Positions 26,171-35,719 are shown, counted from the stretch's first letter. The stretch is 64,000 bases of DNA from Nocardia brasiliensis ATCC 700358 (GCF_000250675.2 NC_018681.1:6262001-6326000); one strand, 5' to 3'. Numbers and translations are program-made. The notes: generated from the sequence alone by a model not told the origin.

Positions 26171-27172
26171 TTACGGCAGGCGCTGGCGGTAGAGCAGTCC
26201 GGTGATCACACCGGCGGAGGTGATCAACAGGCCGAGCAGCAACCACGGACGACTCGCATCGCCCCTGGTCAGCTCGAATCCGATCTGCTGTTCCAGAGTG
26301 TCGTACACCTTGCTCAGTTCCTGCAGGGTGGACGCGGTGTAGAACTCGCCGCCGGACAGCCGGGCGAGTTCGCGCATGGCGTCGTCGTCGACCGGCACCG
26401 GCACGTCGTCGCGCGAACCGTCCTCGCGCGGGATGCTGACCTTGCCCCACCTGGTGCCGTAGGAGATCGTCGAGATCGGCACGTTCTTGTTCTTCGCCAG
26501 TCGTGCGGCGACGAATTCGTGGCGCGGGTTGTCCACGTCCTCGAACGCGGGCACGGTCTGCTTGCCGTCCGACATCAGCACGATCCGCGCGGGCGGCGGC
26601 TCCTGCGCGCCGCCGAGCACCGACGCGAGCGTGTCGATCGCGTTGAGCGCGGTGAGGATGCCTTCGCCGGTCGCGGTCCGCTCGGCGAGCTTGGCGTTGT
26701 CGATAGCGGCCTTGACCGATTCGTGGTTGGTCGTCGGCGACACCATCACCGACGCGGTGCCCGCGAAGGTGATGAAGCCGATGTTCAACCCGTTCGGCAG
26801 ACCGTCGACGAATTCCTTACCGGCCTTCTTCGCGACCTCGATCCGGCTCGGCGGCACGTCGGTCGCCTCCATCGACAGCGACACGTCCATCACCAGCATG
26901 ACCGTGGCGCGGTTGCGGGCCACCTTCTTGACCGCGGTCGGCCCGGCCGCCGCGATGGTCAGGAACACCAGGCCGACCAGCATCAGCGCGATCGGCACGT
27001 GCCGCAACGGGCTCGGCCGCGCAGGCGCGACCTTCTCCAGCAGCTCCATGTTGCTGAACTGCAGCATGTGCTTGTACTTGCCGCGCTGCACCAGGACGTA
27101 GCCCAGCGCGATCAACGCGAGGACGGCCAGGAAGCCGAGCCAGAGCGCGGCGGTGAAATGCGAAATACTCAC
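26171..27172 (-). CDS. VWA-domain membrane protein (Rv1481-like)
   Basis: A 333-residue protein with transmembrane helices at both ends (FTAALWLGFLAVLALIALGYVLV and VPIALMLVGLVFLTIAAAG near the N-terminus; PWLLLGLLITSAGVITGLLY at the C-terminus). Between them is a von Willebrand A domain with an intact MIDAS (DVSLSM; then TFAGTA and MSDGKQ). The BatA-like layout fits the MoxR-DUF58-VWA systems, thought to help metal-dependent folding or assembly of envelope proteins. It starts with GTG overlapping the DUF58 stop by four bases. It is the last gene of the operon. Confidence 0.92.
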   Translation of the reverse strand: MSISHFTAALWLGFLAVLALIALGYVLVQRGKYKHMLQFSNMELLEKVAPARPSPLRHVPIALMLVGLVFLTIAAAGPTAVKKVARNRATVMLVMDVSLSMEATDVPPSRIEVAKKAGKEFVDGLPNGLNIGFITFAGTASVMVSPTTNHESVKAAIDNAKLAERTATGEGILTALNAIDTLASVLGGAQEPPPARIVLMSDGKQTVPAFEDVDNPRHEFVAARLAKNKNVPISTISYGTRWGKVSIPREDGSRDDVPVPVDDDAMRELARLSGGEFYTASTLQELSKVYDTLEQQIGFELTRGDASRPWLLLGLLITSAGVITGLLYRQRLP

Positions 27173-28155
27173 TGACGTGGGACCCGCCCGCTCGGGGCGC
27201 CGAGGCTGTGGCGCCGGGTGGACACGAACCGGACCACGTCGGCGATCCAGTCCCTATCGGTGTGCAGGGTGAGGACCGGCGCGCCGCAGCTGCGCAGGGC
27301 CTGTTCGACTTGCTCCCGGTGCCGCTGCGCCGCCGCCGCGAAATCCGCGCGCAGCGTGGGCGTCACGCTGAACTCGCGGGTGCGCCCGGTCTCCGGATCG
27401 TGCAGCACGACATCGCCGATATCGGGCAGCGCCAGATCGCGCGGGTCGATGATCTCGACCGCGAGCAGGTCGTGCCGCGCCGAGATGGCGCGCAGCGAAC
27501 GCTGCCAATCGATATCGCCGAGGAAGTCGCTGATGATCACCGCGAGACCGCGTTTGCGTTGCGGACGGCGCAGCGATTCGATGCCGCCACGCAGATCGCC
27601 GCGCACCCCGTCGCGCGCGTGCGGCGTGGTCGCGATGCTGCGCAGCAGCGACTGCGCGTGCACCCGGCCGCTGCGCGCGGGCACCCGGACCAACCGCTCG
27701 CCGGTGGCCACGACCGCGCCGATCCGGTTGCCGCCGCCGCTGGTGAGGTGGGTGATGGCGGCCGCGGCGGCGATCGCCAGATCCCGCTTCTGGCACAGCG
27801 CGGTACCGAAGTCCAGGCTCGCCGAGAGGTCGACGACCATCCAGGTTTCCAGCTCGCGGTCGGCGATCATCTGCCGCACGTGCGGGTGGGTGGTGCGGGC
27901 GGTGACCGACCAATCCATCTGCCGCACATCGTCACCCGGCTGATAGGTGCGCGCCTCCCCCGGTTCCGAACCGGGACCGGGGATGAGGCCGAGATGGTCG
28001 CCGTGCAGCACGCCGTCGAGCCTGCGGCGCACCGTCAGCTCCAGCGTCTTCAGCGCCGCGGTCAGCCGCGGGTCGGTCAGTTCGCCGGCCTGGAACGACG
28101 GCGGCGCATGCGGAGACGTGGCCACGCGGTACGGCGGTTCCGGCGCTGCGGTCAC
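27169..28155 (-). CDS. DUF58 domain protein (Rv1480-like)
   Basis: A 328-residue protein of the DUF58 family, always found with MoxR ATPases. The family core is the segment GEARTYQPGDDVRQMDWSVT followed by HVRQMIADRELETWMVVDLSASLDFG. This is a degenerate VWA-like domain in which the DLSAS sequence resembles a MIDAS. No transmembrane helix is seen. The GTG at 28155 overlaps the moxR stop by four bases (GTGA), and its own stop overlaps the VWA start in the same way, so the three are tightly coupled. The upstream open frame is a shadow of moxR. Confidence 0.92.
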   Translation of the reverse strand: MTAAPEPPYRVATSPHAPPSFQAGELTDPRLTAALKTLELTVRRRLDGVLHGDHLGLIPGPGSEPGEARTYQPGDDVRQMDWSVTARTTHPHVRQMIADRELETWMVVDLSASLDFGTALCQKRDLAIAAAAAITHLTSGGGNRIGAVVATGERLVRVPARSGRVHAQSLLRSIATTPHARDGVRGDLRGGIESLRRPQRKRGLAVIISDFLGDIDWQRSLRAISARHDLLAVEIIDPRDLALPDIGDVVLHDPETGRTREFSVTPTLRADFAAAAQRHREQVEQALRSCGAPVLTLHTDRDWIADVVRFVSTRRHSLGAPSGRVPRQ

Positions 28156-29375
28156 TTGTTCTGGACGTTGCCGGCGGGCTGGGACTGCTGCCCGTTCGGC
28201 GGCTGCGGCACCGGCTGCGGAGCGCCCTGCTGCTGTTGCGGCGGCTGCGGGATGCCCTGCGGCGAACCCGGCTGCTGCTGCGGAAGCTGTTGCGGCGCAG
28301 GGGAACCTGCGGCGGAGGCGCCCGGCGCGACGGCCTGCGGCGCGACCTGGGGCAGACCGACGGTCTGCAGCACCCGCTTGATCACGTCCTCCGGGCTGAT
28401 CTCGTCGGCGAGCGCGTCGTAGGACAGCACCAGGCGGTGGCGCAGCACGTCCGGGATCACCTCGACCACGTCTTGGGGCACCACATAGTCGCGACCGCGG
28501 ATCAGCGCGACGGCGCGAGCTGCGGCGATGATGCCGAGGCTGGCGCGCGGCGAGGCGCCGTAGGAGATCCAGCTCGCCACGTCCTGCATGCCGAAGTCGG
28601 CGGGCCTGCGGGTCGCCGCGATCACCCGGACCACGTAGTCGACCAGCGCGTGGTGCACGAAGACATTGGCCGCCACCTTCTGCAGCCGCACGATCTCCTC
28701 GGGCTCCAGGATGCGCGTCGCCTCCGGCGGGGTGACACCCATCCGGTAGATGATCTCGCGCTCCTCCTCCACCGAGGGGTAGTCGACGACGACCTTGAAC
28801 AGGAAGCGGTCGCGCTGCGCCTCGGGCAGCGGGTACACGCCCTCGCTCTCGATCGGGTTCTGCGTCGCCATCACCAGGAACGGATTCGGCATCGGGTAGG
28901 TCTTGCCGCCGATCGACACGTGCCGCTCGGCCATCACCTCGAGCAGCGCGGACTGCACCTTGGCCGGCGCGCGGTTGATCTCGTCGGCGAGCACGAAGTT
29001 CGCCACGACCGGGCCCAGCTCGGTGTCGAATTCCTCGCGGCCCTGCCGGAAGATGCGGGTACCGATGAGGTCGGTGGGCACCAGGTCGGGGGTGAACTGC
29101 ACGCGGGAGAACGAGCCGCCGACCACCTTGGCGAAGGTCTCCACGGCCAGGGTTTTCGCGATGCCGGGCACGCCTTCGAGCAGGACGTGACCTCGCGCGA
29201 GCACGCCGACGAGCAACCGCTCGACCAGCCGATCCTGACCGACGATCACCCGCTTGACCTCGTAGATCGCCTTCTCCAGGGTCTGGACGTCTCGCTCCAG
29301 GGTGTTCGACGTGGACGCAGGCGCATCTTTCGCCAATTTCGCCCCGCTGACACCGTCTGTCGAAGTCACCAACAT
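28152..29375 (-). CDS. moxR1: MoxR-family AAA+ ATPase
   Basis: A 407-residue AAA+ ATPase similar to M. tuberculosis MoxR1. Walker A is GVPGIAKT, Walker B LADEINRAP, sensor 1 ATQNPIE, and the sensor 2 region GASPRASLG; all are intact. The protein ends in about 65 residues of Pro/Gln-rich low complexity absent from the core family. The ATG at 29375 is chosen over one 81 bases upstream because it precedes a family-length N-terminus. It likely drives a chaperone cycle with the DUF58 and VWA partners encoded just downstream, at the envelope. Confidence 0.94.
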   Translation of the reverse strand: MLVTSTDGVSGAKLAKDAPASTSNTLERDVQTLEKAIYEVKRVIVGQDRLVERLLVGVLARGHVLLEGVPGIAKTLAVETFAKVVGGSFSRVQFTPDLVPTDLIGTRIFRQGREEFDTELGPVVANFVLADEINRAPAKVQSALLEVMAERHVSIGGKTYPMPNPFLVMATQNPIESEGVYPLPEAQRDRFLFKVVVDYPSVEEEREIIYRMGVTPPEATRILEPEEIVRLQKVAANVFVHHALVDYVVRVIAATRRPADFGMQDVASWISYGASPRASLGIIAAARAVALIRGRDYVVPQDVVEVIPDVLRHRLVLSYDALADEISPEDVIKRVLQTVGLPQVAPQAVAPGASAAGSPAPQQLPQQQPGSPQGIPQPPQQQQGAPQPVPQPPNGQQSQPAGNVQNK

Positions 29376-29532
29376 CCCCGCTTTCGCCTTGGTCCTGTGC
29401 GTGCTGCCACAACTATTCCAGGTAATGGCCGTATGTGCCGCAACCGGACCCGACATGAAGAGAATTCGAAGCTTCGACTCCTCCGATGCGGCGAATCCGT
29501 CGCTGCCGCGCGTTCGCAGTCATCGAACCAGT

Positions 29533-30948
29533 TCAGCTGACGATCCGCACCGCGTACGGCATGATGCCGCCCTCGCGCACCGGCGAAACCCGGACCACCT
29601 CGCCCGATTGGGGCGCCTCGACCATCTGCCCGTCACCCAGGTACAGCGCGACGTGCTCGCTGCCGTTCGGTCCCCAGAACAGCATGTCGCCGCGAGCGCG
29701 CTCGGCCACCGGCACTCGGGTACCGGCGTTGTACTGGTACCCGCTGTAGTGCGGCAGCGAAACCCCGATCCCCGCAAAGGCATAGATCATCAGGCCGGAA
29801 CAATCGAAGCCGACCTTGTTGTAATCGCCGAAGCTGTCCGCGACACCGCCGTCGCGGATGCCGAGCGTCGGGCCGTTCGCGTCGCCGCCGCCCCAGGAAT
29901 AGATGACCCCCAATTGCGACATGGCGCGGTCGACGACCGTCTCCACCGCGGCCGAGCCGGTGACCGACGGATACGACGGGCGCGGCGTGGACCGTTTCGG
30001 CGGCGGCGCGTCCCCCAACTGCGTGTGCGGGCGCTGCTCGGTGTTGAGCTGACCGGCGCGGGCCTGCGCGTCCTTGTCGGCGGCGGCCCGGGCCGCCGCC
30101 GCGGCGGCCGCGGCGCGCACGGCGGCCTCCTCGGCCTTGCGTTGTTGATCCCAAGCCAGATACGCGTCCCGCTGGCCCTGCAGGCCGGCGACATTCTGTC
30201 GCGCGAAGTCCAAGCGGCCCTGCGCATCCTGGCGTTGCCGGAGCAGGTCGTCGCGCCGGACGGTCTGCTGATCGAGTTCGTTCTTGGCGGCGGCGACGGC
30301 GTGCTCGGCGTCGATCTTCTTCTGCTCGGCGACCGCGGCCGCGGCGTCGGCCGCCGATTTCGCCTGGCGCGCACTGGAGTTCTTGTTGCCCTGATCGATC
30401 TGGGCGCGGCGTAGTCGATCCAGCACCTGCTGCTGGTTCTTCGACACCAGCGATAACAGCTGGGCCTGGTCGAGCGCGGTGGCCGGGGTGGACGCGGCCA
30501 GGTAGACGACCATCGAGTCCGCGGCCGGGCGGGTGTACGCCTGGGACGCGAACTGGTCGAAATTGCGCCGGGCCTGCCCGACCTGCGTTCCGGCGTCGGC
30601 CAATTGGCGTTGCGTGTCGGCCACGACGGCGGCGGCCGCGTCCGCGGCGTCGCGCGCGTCCTGCAGGTCGACCAGCGCCTTGTTCACCTCTTCGCGTTTG
30701 CGCGCGACCTCGCCGTCGAGCTGCTGCAACTGCTGGTCGACCGTGGCGACCTGATTGATCAGCGCGCCGACCTCGGTGACGCTCGCGTCGACTTGCGCTC
30801 CGGCGTCGGCGATCTGGCCGTCGCTCGGATTGGGCGGCGCGGGCGGCACGGCGACGGCGGGTCCGGCCAGCAGCACGGCGACGGACACCAGCAACCCCAG
30901 AGCGATCACCAGCGGCCGCCGATAGGCGACCTCGCCGTTGTTGCGCAT
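29533..30948 (-). CDS. ripA: NlpC/P60 peptidoglycan endopeptidase RipA
   Basis: A 471-residue secreted D,L-endopeptidase that cleaves between D-Glu and meso-DAP to separate daughter cells. It has a signal peptide (PLVIALGLLVSVAVLLAG), a long Ala/Gln-rich coiled coil (about 50-280) that blocks or positions the enzyme, a Pro-rich linker, and a C-terminal NlpC/P60 domain. The catalytic residues fall at Cys383 (FDCSGL), His432 (SEHVALYLG) and Glu444, the same numbers as in M. tuberculosis RipA. The ATG at 30948 has GGGAGG upstream. Unlike M. tuberculosis there is no adjacent ripB; moxR follows directly. Confidence 0.95.
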   Translation of the reverse strand: MRNNGEVAYRRPLVIALGLLVSVAVLLAGPAVAVPPAPPNPSDGQIADAGAQVDASVTEVGALINQVATVDQQLQQLDGEVARKREEVNKALVDLQDARDAADAAAAVVADTQRQLADAGTQVGQARRNFDQFASQAYTRPAADSMVVYLAASTPATALDQAQLLSLVSKNQQQVLDRLRRAQIDQGNKNSSARQAKSAADAAAAVAEQKKIDAEHAVAAAKNELDQQTVRRDDLLRQRQDAQGRLDFARQNVAGLQGQRDAYLAWDQQRKAEEAAVRAAAAAAAARAAADKDAQARAGQLNTEQRPHTQLGDAPPPKRSTPRPSYPSVTGSAAVETVVDRAMSQLGVIYSWGGGDANGPTLGIRDGGVADSFGDYNKVGFDCSGLMIYAFAGIGVSLPHYSGYQYNAGTRVPVAERARGDMLFWGPNGSEHVALYLGDGQMVEAPQSGEVVRVSPVREGGIMPYAVRIVS

Positions 30949-31236
30949 CGCACCTCCCAAGGACCCGACTCCGGCAAACACCCCATGGGCATCACCGGAA
31001 CCATCAAGCCCAGTGGTCGGCAGACACCCCTGACAACACTCTTTTCCCGCAAGCAAGCACTCGAACCGTACGACACTTCTGTCCCCAAAGGAACTTCAGC
31101 AACAGAATGACAAGCGCGTAATTTGTCCGTTGCCGGTTATTAGCCGGATGTGCACAAGGTTTCCGGCCGGAAAAACGTACCGGTCGTCAGGAAAAGTAGC
31201 TGGATAGAAACCAGCCATGTAGGGACAGGCCGAGGC

Positions 31237-31815
31237 CTACGCGGAGGGTGTCTTATCGCTGTCCACGGCGGCGGCGACCACCGGCGTTTCGGGCTCGGCA
31301 CGCCGACGAGACTTCACGAAGTAGAGGCCGACGACGACCACGGCGGTACCGGCCAGCAACACACTGGAAATCGCGGTCCAGGAGATCGGTTCCGGCTGCT
31401 GCAGCTGATCGACGAACGCCCGGGCGGCCTCGGTGGAATGGGCACTGCCCTTGAACTTGGCCTTGTCCTCGGCCCACTCCAACCGGACCCGGCTGATCGA
31501 ATCGCTGTAGGTGCCGGCGAAGTCGTCGCTCAGCACCACGACGGTGCCGTGCTGGGTCTTACCGAGTTCGGTGGCCAGGTCGCGCAGGCTCGAATCGCGG
31601 CCGGGGTTACCCGGCACCACCACGATGCTGAGCGGGATGCCGTTCGCTCTCGCCTCGGCGGCGACGGCCGCCAACCCCGACTGATCCTTGCCATCCACGG
31701 TGGCGACGTGATTGTCGGCCAGGTCGGCGTTGATGGTGGTGACGGTGTCCTCGGTGACGTTGGGCGGCAGTTCGGCGGCCATGGGCGAAAAAACCGAGGT
31801 GTGCGAGACGGTCAT
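31237..31815 (-). CDS. Rv1476-like membrane protein with TPM-like domain
   Basis: A 192-residue protein with an extracytoplasmic or cytosolic alpha/beta domain resembling the TPM fold (AAEARANGIPLSIVVVPGNPG, RDLATELGKTQHGTVVVLSDDFAGTYSD). It ends in a single helix (SVLLAGTAVVVVGLYFV) and a basic tail. Length, layout and position between acn and ripA match Rv1476. Start choice is uncertain: 31815 (MTVSHTSVF) has a nearby GGAAG, and 31782 is an alternative. It is divergent from acn. Its function is unknown, though neighbours suggest a cell-envelope role. Confidence 0.8.
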   Translation of the reverse strand: MTVSHTSVFSPMAAELPPNVTEDTVTTINADLADNHVATVDGKDQSGLAAVAAEARANGIPLSIVVVPGNPGRDSSLRDLATELGKTQHGTVVVLSDDFAGTYSDSISRVRLEWAEDKAKFKGSAHSTEAARAFVDQLQQPEPISWTAISSVLLAGTAVVVVGLYFVKSRRRAEPETPVVAAAVDSDKTPSA

Positions 31816-32239
31816 CTTCCATCCGGTCTGTCGAGCCGCATCGGCATCCGAGGCGACATGCATCCAACACTGCGGGGTGAGCGCAACACCCCCGGGCTGG
31901 CTCCGAAAGCACAGTACGCGACCGAGTGTCGCAGCACCCGCAGACGCCACGCGACGCGCCCCGCGCGTGTAGCGGCGGCCCGCGCGCGCTCCGGGTCACC
32001 CGACCCTGGCATGGTTCGCAGGCGGGTGGGCACACCTCCCTATAGGCAGGCCCGCGCGAACCGGACCCGTGCGCTTCACAGGACAAGCGTACTGTTAAGG
32101 TCATAGCGCAGAGGAACCCGGCGCTGCGGCGCTGGAATACCTGCAATGACACCGGAGCGACTGCTTGCAGGTCGCTCGAAAGGCCAGCCGCCGACACAGC
32201 CCCGTCGGCGGCCAACCCTCACAGATGAGTGGAGCTGAC
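31816..32239. other. Divergent promoter region of acn and the Rv1476-like gene
   Basis: A 424-base stretch without a credible gene. The acn-proximal part holds the AcnR-type operator at 32079-32094 and a TACTGT -10-like hexamer overlapping it at 32090-32095. From there to the acn GTG is a leader of about 140 bases with no recognised riboswitch fold. In the distal part nothing distinctive was seen. Confidence 0.6.
32079..32094 (+). promoter_or_regulatory. AcnR operator in the acn promoter
   Basis: The sequence CAGGACAAGCGTACTG fits the corynebacterial AcnR consensus CAGNACnnncGTACTG at every defined base. It lies about 145 bases before acn and overlaps a plausible -10 element. The gene for an AcnR-like repressor directly follows acn. 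Confidence 0.8.
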
Positions 32240-35059
32240 GTGACGACAAGTATCGATACTTTCGGCGCCAAGGGCACCCTCGAGGTCGGAAGCAACTCCT
32301 ACGAGATCTTCCGTCTCTCGGCCGTGCCGGGCACCGAGAAACTCCCCTACGCACTCAAGGTCCTCGCGGAGAACCTGCTCCGTACCGAGGACGGCGCCAA
32401 CATCACCGCCGATCACATTCGCGCCATTGCGAATTGGGATCCCGACGCCCAGCCCGACACCGAGATCCAGTTCACGCCCGCCCGCGTGATCATGCAGGAC
32501 TTCACCGGTGTGCCCTGCATCGTCGACCTCGCCACCATGCGTGAGGCCGTCACCGCCCTCGGCGGCGATCCGAGCAAGGTCAACCCGCTCTCGCCCGCCG
32601 ACATGGTCATCGACCACTCGGTCATCCTCGACGTGTTCGGCCGCGCCGACGCCCTCGAGCGCAACGTCGACCTGGAGTACCAGCGCAACGGCGAGCGCTA
32701 CCAGTTCCTGCGCTGGGGCCAGGGCGCCTTCGACGACTTCAAGGTCGTCCCGCCCGGCGTCGGAATCGTGCACCAGGTGAACATCGAATACCTGGCGCCC
32801 ACGGTCATGGTCCGCAACGGCCAGGCCTACCCCGACACCTGCGTCGGCACCGACTCGCACACCACCATGGTCAACGGCCTCGGCGTATTGGGCTGGGGCG
32901 TGGGCGGTATCGAGGCCGAGGCGGCCATGCTCGGCCAGCCGGTCTCCATGCTGATCCCGCGCGTCGTCGGCTTCAAGCTGACCGGTGAGATCCAGCCCGG
33001 CGTCACCGCCACCGACGTGGTGCTCACCGTCACCGACATGCTGCGCAAGCACGGTGTCGTCGGCAAGTTCGTCGAGTTCTACGGCAAGGGCGTCGCGGAG
33101 GTTCCGCTCGCGAACCGCGCCACCCTGGGCAACATGAGCCCCGAATTCGGTTCCACCGCAGCGATCTTCCCGATCGACGAGGAGACCATCAACTACCTGC
33201 GCCTCACCGGCCGCACCGACGAGCAGCTCGCGCTCGTCGAGGCGTACGCCAAGGAGCAGGGCCTGTGGCACGACGCGGACAACGAGCCCGGCTACTCGGA
33301 GTACCTGGAGCTGGACCTGAGCACCGTGGTGCCCTCGATCGCCGGCCCGAAGCGTCCCCAGGACCGAATCCTGCTGTCGGACTCCAAGACCGCGTTCCGC
33401 AAGGACATCCACAACTACACCAACGACGCGGAGTCCGGCCCGGCCGCGACCACCCCGCACACCCACCTGGACGAGGCCATCGAGGAGTCGTTCCCGGCGT
33501 CCGACCCGGCCGTGCTGTCCTTCGCCGACGACGACGCGGTGCTGATCCCGTCCGCCGCCAACGGCAACATCGGCCGCCCGTCCAAGCCGGTCAAGGTGTC
33601 CGACCCCGAGCGCGGCGACTTCGTGCTCGATCACGGCGCGGTCGTGGTCGCGGGTATCACCTCCTGCACCAACACCTCCAACCCGTCGGTCATGATCGGC
33701 GCGGCCCTGCTGGCCCGCAACGCGGTCGAGAAGGGCCTCGCGTCCAAGCCGTGGGTCAAGACCAACATGGCGCCGGGCTCGCAGGTCGTCTCCGACTACT
33801 ATGAGAAGGCGGGCCTGTGGCCCTACCTGGAGAAGCTCGGCTTCTTCGTGGGCGGTTACGGCTGCACCACCTGCATCGGCAACACCGGCCCGCTGCCGGA
33901 CGAGATCTCCAAGGCGATCAACGACAACGACCTCTCGGTCACCGCGGTGCTCTCCGGCAACCGTAACTTCGAGGGTCGCATCTCCCCCGACGTGAAGATG
34001 AACTACCTGGCCTCGCCGCCGCTGGTCATCGCCTACGCGCTCGCGGGAACGATGGACTTCGACTTCGAGTCCGACCCGCTCGGCCAGGACACCGACGGCA
34101 ACGACGTGTTCCTGAAGGACATCTGGCCGTCCCCGCAGGAGATCGACGACACCATCAAGTCGGCGATCAGCCGGGACATGTTCACCAAGTCCTACGCCAC
34201 CGTCTTCGAGGGCGACGAGCGCTGGAAGGGGCTGAGCACCCCCGAGGGCGACACCTTCGCGTGGGACGAGAGCTCGACCTACGTCCGCAAGGCGCCGTAC
34301 TTCGACGGCATGCAGATGGAGCCGAGCCCGGTCGAGGACATCAAGGGCGCCCGCGTGCTCGCGCTGCTGGGCGACTCGGTCACCACCGACCACATCTCCC
34401 CGGCCGGCCCGATCAAGCCGGGCACCCCGGCGGCGCAGTACCTCGACTCGCACGGCGTGCAGCGCAAGGACTACAACTCGCTGGGCTCGCGGCGCGGTAA
34501 CCACGAGGTGATGATCCGCGGCACGTTCGCCAACATCCGGCTGCGCAACCAACTGCTCGACGACGTCTCGGGTGGTTACACCCGCGACTTCACCCAGGAC
34601 GGTGGCCCGCAGGCGTTCATCTACGACGCCTCGCAGAACTACCAGGCCGCGGGCATCCCGCTGGTCGTGCTGGGCGGCAAGGAGTACGGCTCGGGTTCCT
34701 CGCGCGACTGGGCCGCCAAGGGCACCTCGCTGCTCGGCGTGAAGGCCGTGATCACCGAGTCCTTCGAGCGCATCCACCGCTCCAACCTGATCGGCATGGG
34801 CGTCATCCCGCTGCAGTTCCCGGCCGGCGAGTCCGCCGCGTCGCTGAAGCTGGACGGCACCGAGACCTTCGACATCGAGGGCATCACCAAGCTGAACGAG
34901 GGTGCGACTCCGAAGACCTTGAAGGTGACCGCCACCAAGGAGAACGGCGAGAAGGTGAGCTTCGACGCGGTGGTCCGGATCGACACCCCCGGTGAGGCCG
35001 ACTACTACCGCAACGGCGGCATCCTGCAGTACGTGTTGCGCAACATGATTCGCGGCTGA
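32240..35059 (+). CDS. acn: Aconitate hydratase A
   Basis: A 939-residue TCA-cycle enzyme interconverting citrate and isocitrate through a [4Fe-4S] cluster. The cluster cysteines lie in GITSCTNTSNPS and GYGCTTCIGNTGPL, and the swivel-domain substrate Ser lies in YGSGSSRDWAAKG. The linker before the first cysteine (about residues 400-470) carries an acidic, His-containing insertion with EAIEESFPASDP that is not part of the catalytic fold. The GTG at 32240 (VTTSIDTFGAK) has GGAG six bases upstream. An ATG 15 bases earlier is less likely. Expression is probably controlled by AcnR through the site at 32079. Confidence 0.97.
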   Translation: MTTSIDTFGAKGTLEVGSNSYEIFRLSAVPGTEKLPYALKVLAENLLRTEDGANITADHIRAIANWDPDAQPDTEIQFTPARVIMQDFTGVPCIVDLATMREAVTALGGDPSKVNPLSPADMVIDHSVILDVFGRADALERNVDLEYQRNGERYQFLRWGQGAFDDFKVVPPGVGIVHQVNIEYLAPTVMVRNGQAYPDTCVGTDSHTTMVNGLGVLGWGVGGIEAEAAMLGQPVSMLIPRVVGFKLTGEIQPGVTATDVVLTVTDMLRKHGVVGKFVEFYGKGVAEVPLANRATLGNMSPEFGSTAAIFPIDEETINYLRLTGRTDEQLALVEAYAKEQGLWHDADNEPGYSEYLELDLSTVVPSIAGPKRPQDRILLSDSKTAFRKDIHNYTNDAESGPAATTPHTHLDEAIEESFPASDPAVLSFADDDAVLIPSAANGNIGRPSKPVKVSDPERGDFVLDHGAVVVAGITSCTNTSNPSVMIGAALLARNAVEKGLASKPWVKTNMAPGSQVVSDYYEKAGLWPYLEKLGFFVGGYGCTTCIGNTGPLPDEISKAINDNDLSVTAVLSGNRNFEGRISPDVKMNYLASPPLVIAYALAGTMDFDFESDPLGQDTDGNDVFLKDIWPSPQEIDDTIKSAISRDMFTKSYATVFEGDERWKGLSTPEGDTFAWDESSTYVRKAPYFDGMQMEPSPVEDIKGARVLALLGDSVTTDHISPAGPIKPGTPAAQYLDSHGVQRKDYNSLGSRRGNHEVMIRGTFANIRLRNQLLDDVSGGYTRDFTQDGGPQAFIYDASQNYQAAGIPLVVLGGKEYGSGSSRDWAAKGTSLLGVKAVITESFERIHRSNLIGMGVIPLQFPAGESAASLKLDGTETFDIEGITKLNEGATPKTLKVTATKENGEKVSFDAVVRIDTPGEADYYRNGGILQYVLRNMIRG

Positions 35060-35084
35060 TCTCGCATCTGCCGTACGTCGAGGA

Positions 35085-35114
35085 TCCGCGCACCGCGTTT
35101 TCGCGGTGCGCGGA
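35085..35114 (+). terminator. Hairpin between acn and acnR
   Basis: A perfect 13-bp stem (35085-35097 and 35102-35114, arm TCCGCGCACCGCG) has a TTTT loop and is followed by CTTCTC. It lies 25 bases after acn and 32 bases before acnR, so it should limit read-through and set a lower level of the repressor. Confidence 0.8.
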
Positions 35115-35146
35115 CTTCTCACACCTCCTGGAGGAGCACGCCCGAC

Positions 35147-35713
35147 ATGCCCAAAGTCAGTGAAGATCATCTCGCCGCCCGGCGGAGCCAGATTCTCGAC
35201 GGGGCGCGGCGCTGCTTTGCCGAATACGGGTACGAGGGCGCCACGGTGCGCCGCCTCGAGGAAGAGATCGGGCTGTCCCGGGGTGCCATCTTCCACCACT
35301 TCCGGGACAAGGACGCGCTGTTCCTCGCGCTCGCGCAGGAGGATGCCGAACGGATGGCCGACGTCGCGGCCAACCAGGGCATCGTCCAGGTCATGCGCGA
35401 CATGCTCACCCACCCAGAGCAATTCAACTGGCTCGGCACCCGGCTGGAGATCGCCCGGCGGCTGCGCACCGACCCGGAGTTCCGCGCGGGCTGGACCCAG
35501 CGCTCGGCCGAACTCACCGCCGCCACCCTGGCTCGCCTGGAACGCCGCAAGGCGGCGGGCGCGCTGCGCGACGACGTCCCCACCGACGTGCTGCTCGGCT
35601 ACCTCGACCTGGTGCTCGACGGCCTGATCGCGCGCATCGCCTCCGGCCACACCAACGAAAACCTCACCGCCGTACTGGATCTCGTCGAAGCCTCGGTGCG
35701 CCGCCGGGACTGA
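35147..35713 (+). CDS. acnR: TetR-family aconitase repressor AcnR
   Basis: A 188-residue TetR regulator. The DNA-binding domain reads ARRSQILDGARRCFAEYGYEGATVRRL and the recognition helix region IGLSRGAIFHHFRDKDALF. Position directly after acn, length and the match of the upstream acn site to the known AcnR consensus all point to AcnR, which in corynebacteria represses acn. It corresponds in position to Rv1474c. The ATG is preceded by GGAGGAG. The C-terminal domain would sense a tricarboxylate in the C. glutamicum model. Confidence 0.9.
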   Translation: MPKVSEDHLAARRSQILDGARRCFAEYGYEGATVRRLEEEIGLSRGAIFHHFRDKDALFLALAQEDAERMADVAANQGIVQVMRDMLTHPEQFNWLGTRLEIARRLRTDPEFRAGWTQRSAELTAATLARLERRKAAGALRDDVPTDVLLGYLDLVLDGLIARIASGHTNENLTAVLDLVEASVRRRD

Positions 35714-35719
35714 GGCCGT

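Noticed and set aside
30949..31236. Possible c-di-AMP (ydaO-type) riboswitch upstream of ripA
   Set aside because: Such elements often precede cell-wall hydrolase genes in actinobacteria, but the conserved GGGGUGAAUC-type blocks are absent from the minus-strand leader.
32219..35650. 1143-codon minus-strand ORF opposite acn
   Set aside because: Shadow of acn and acnR caused by high GC at third positions; no family features, and the plus-strand aconitase is complete.
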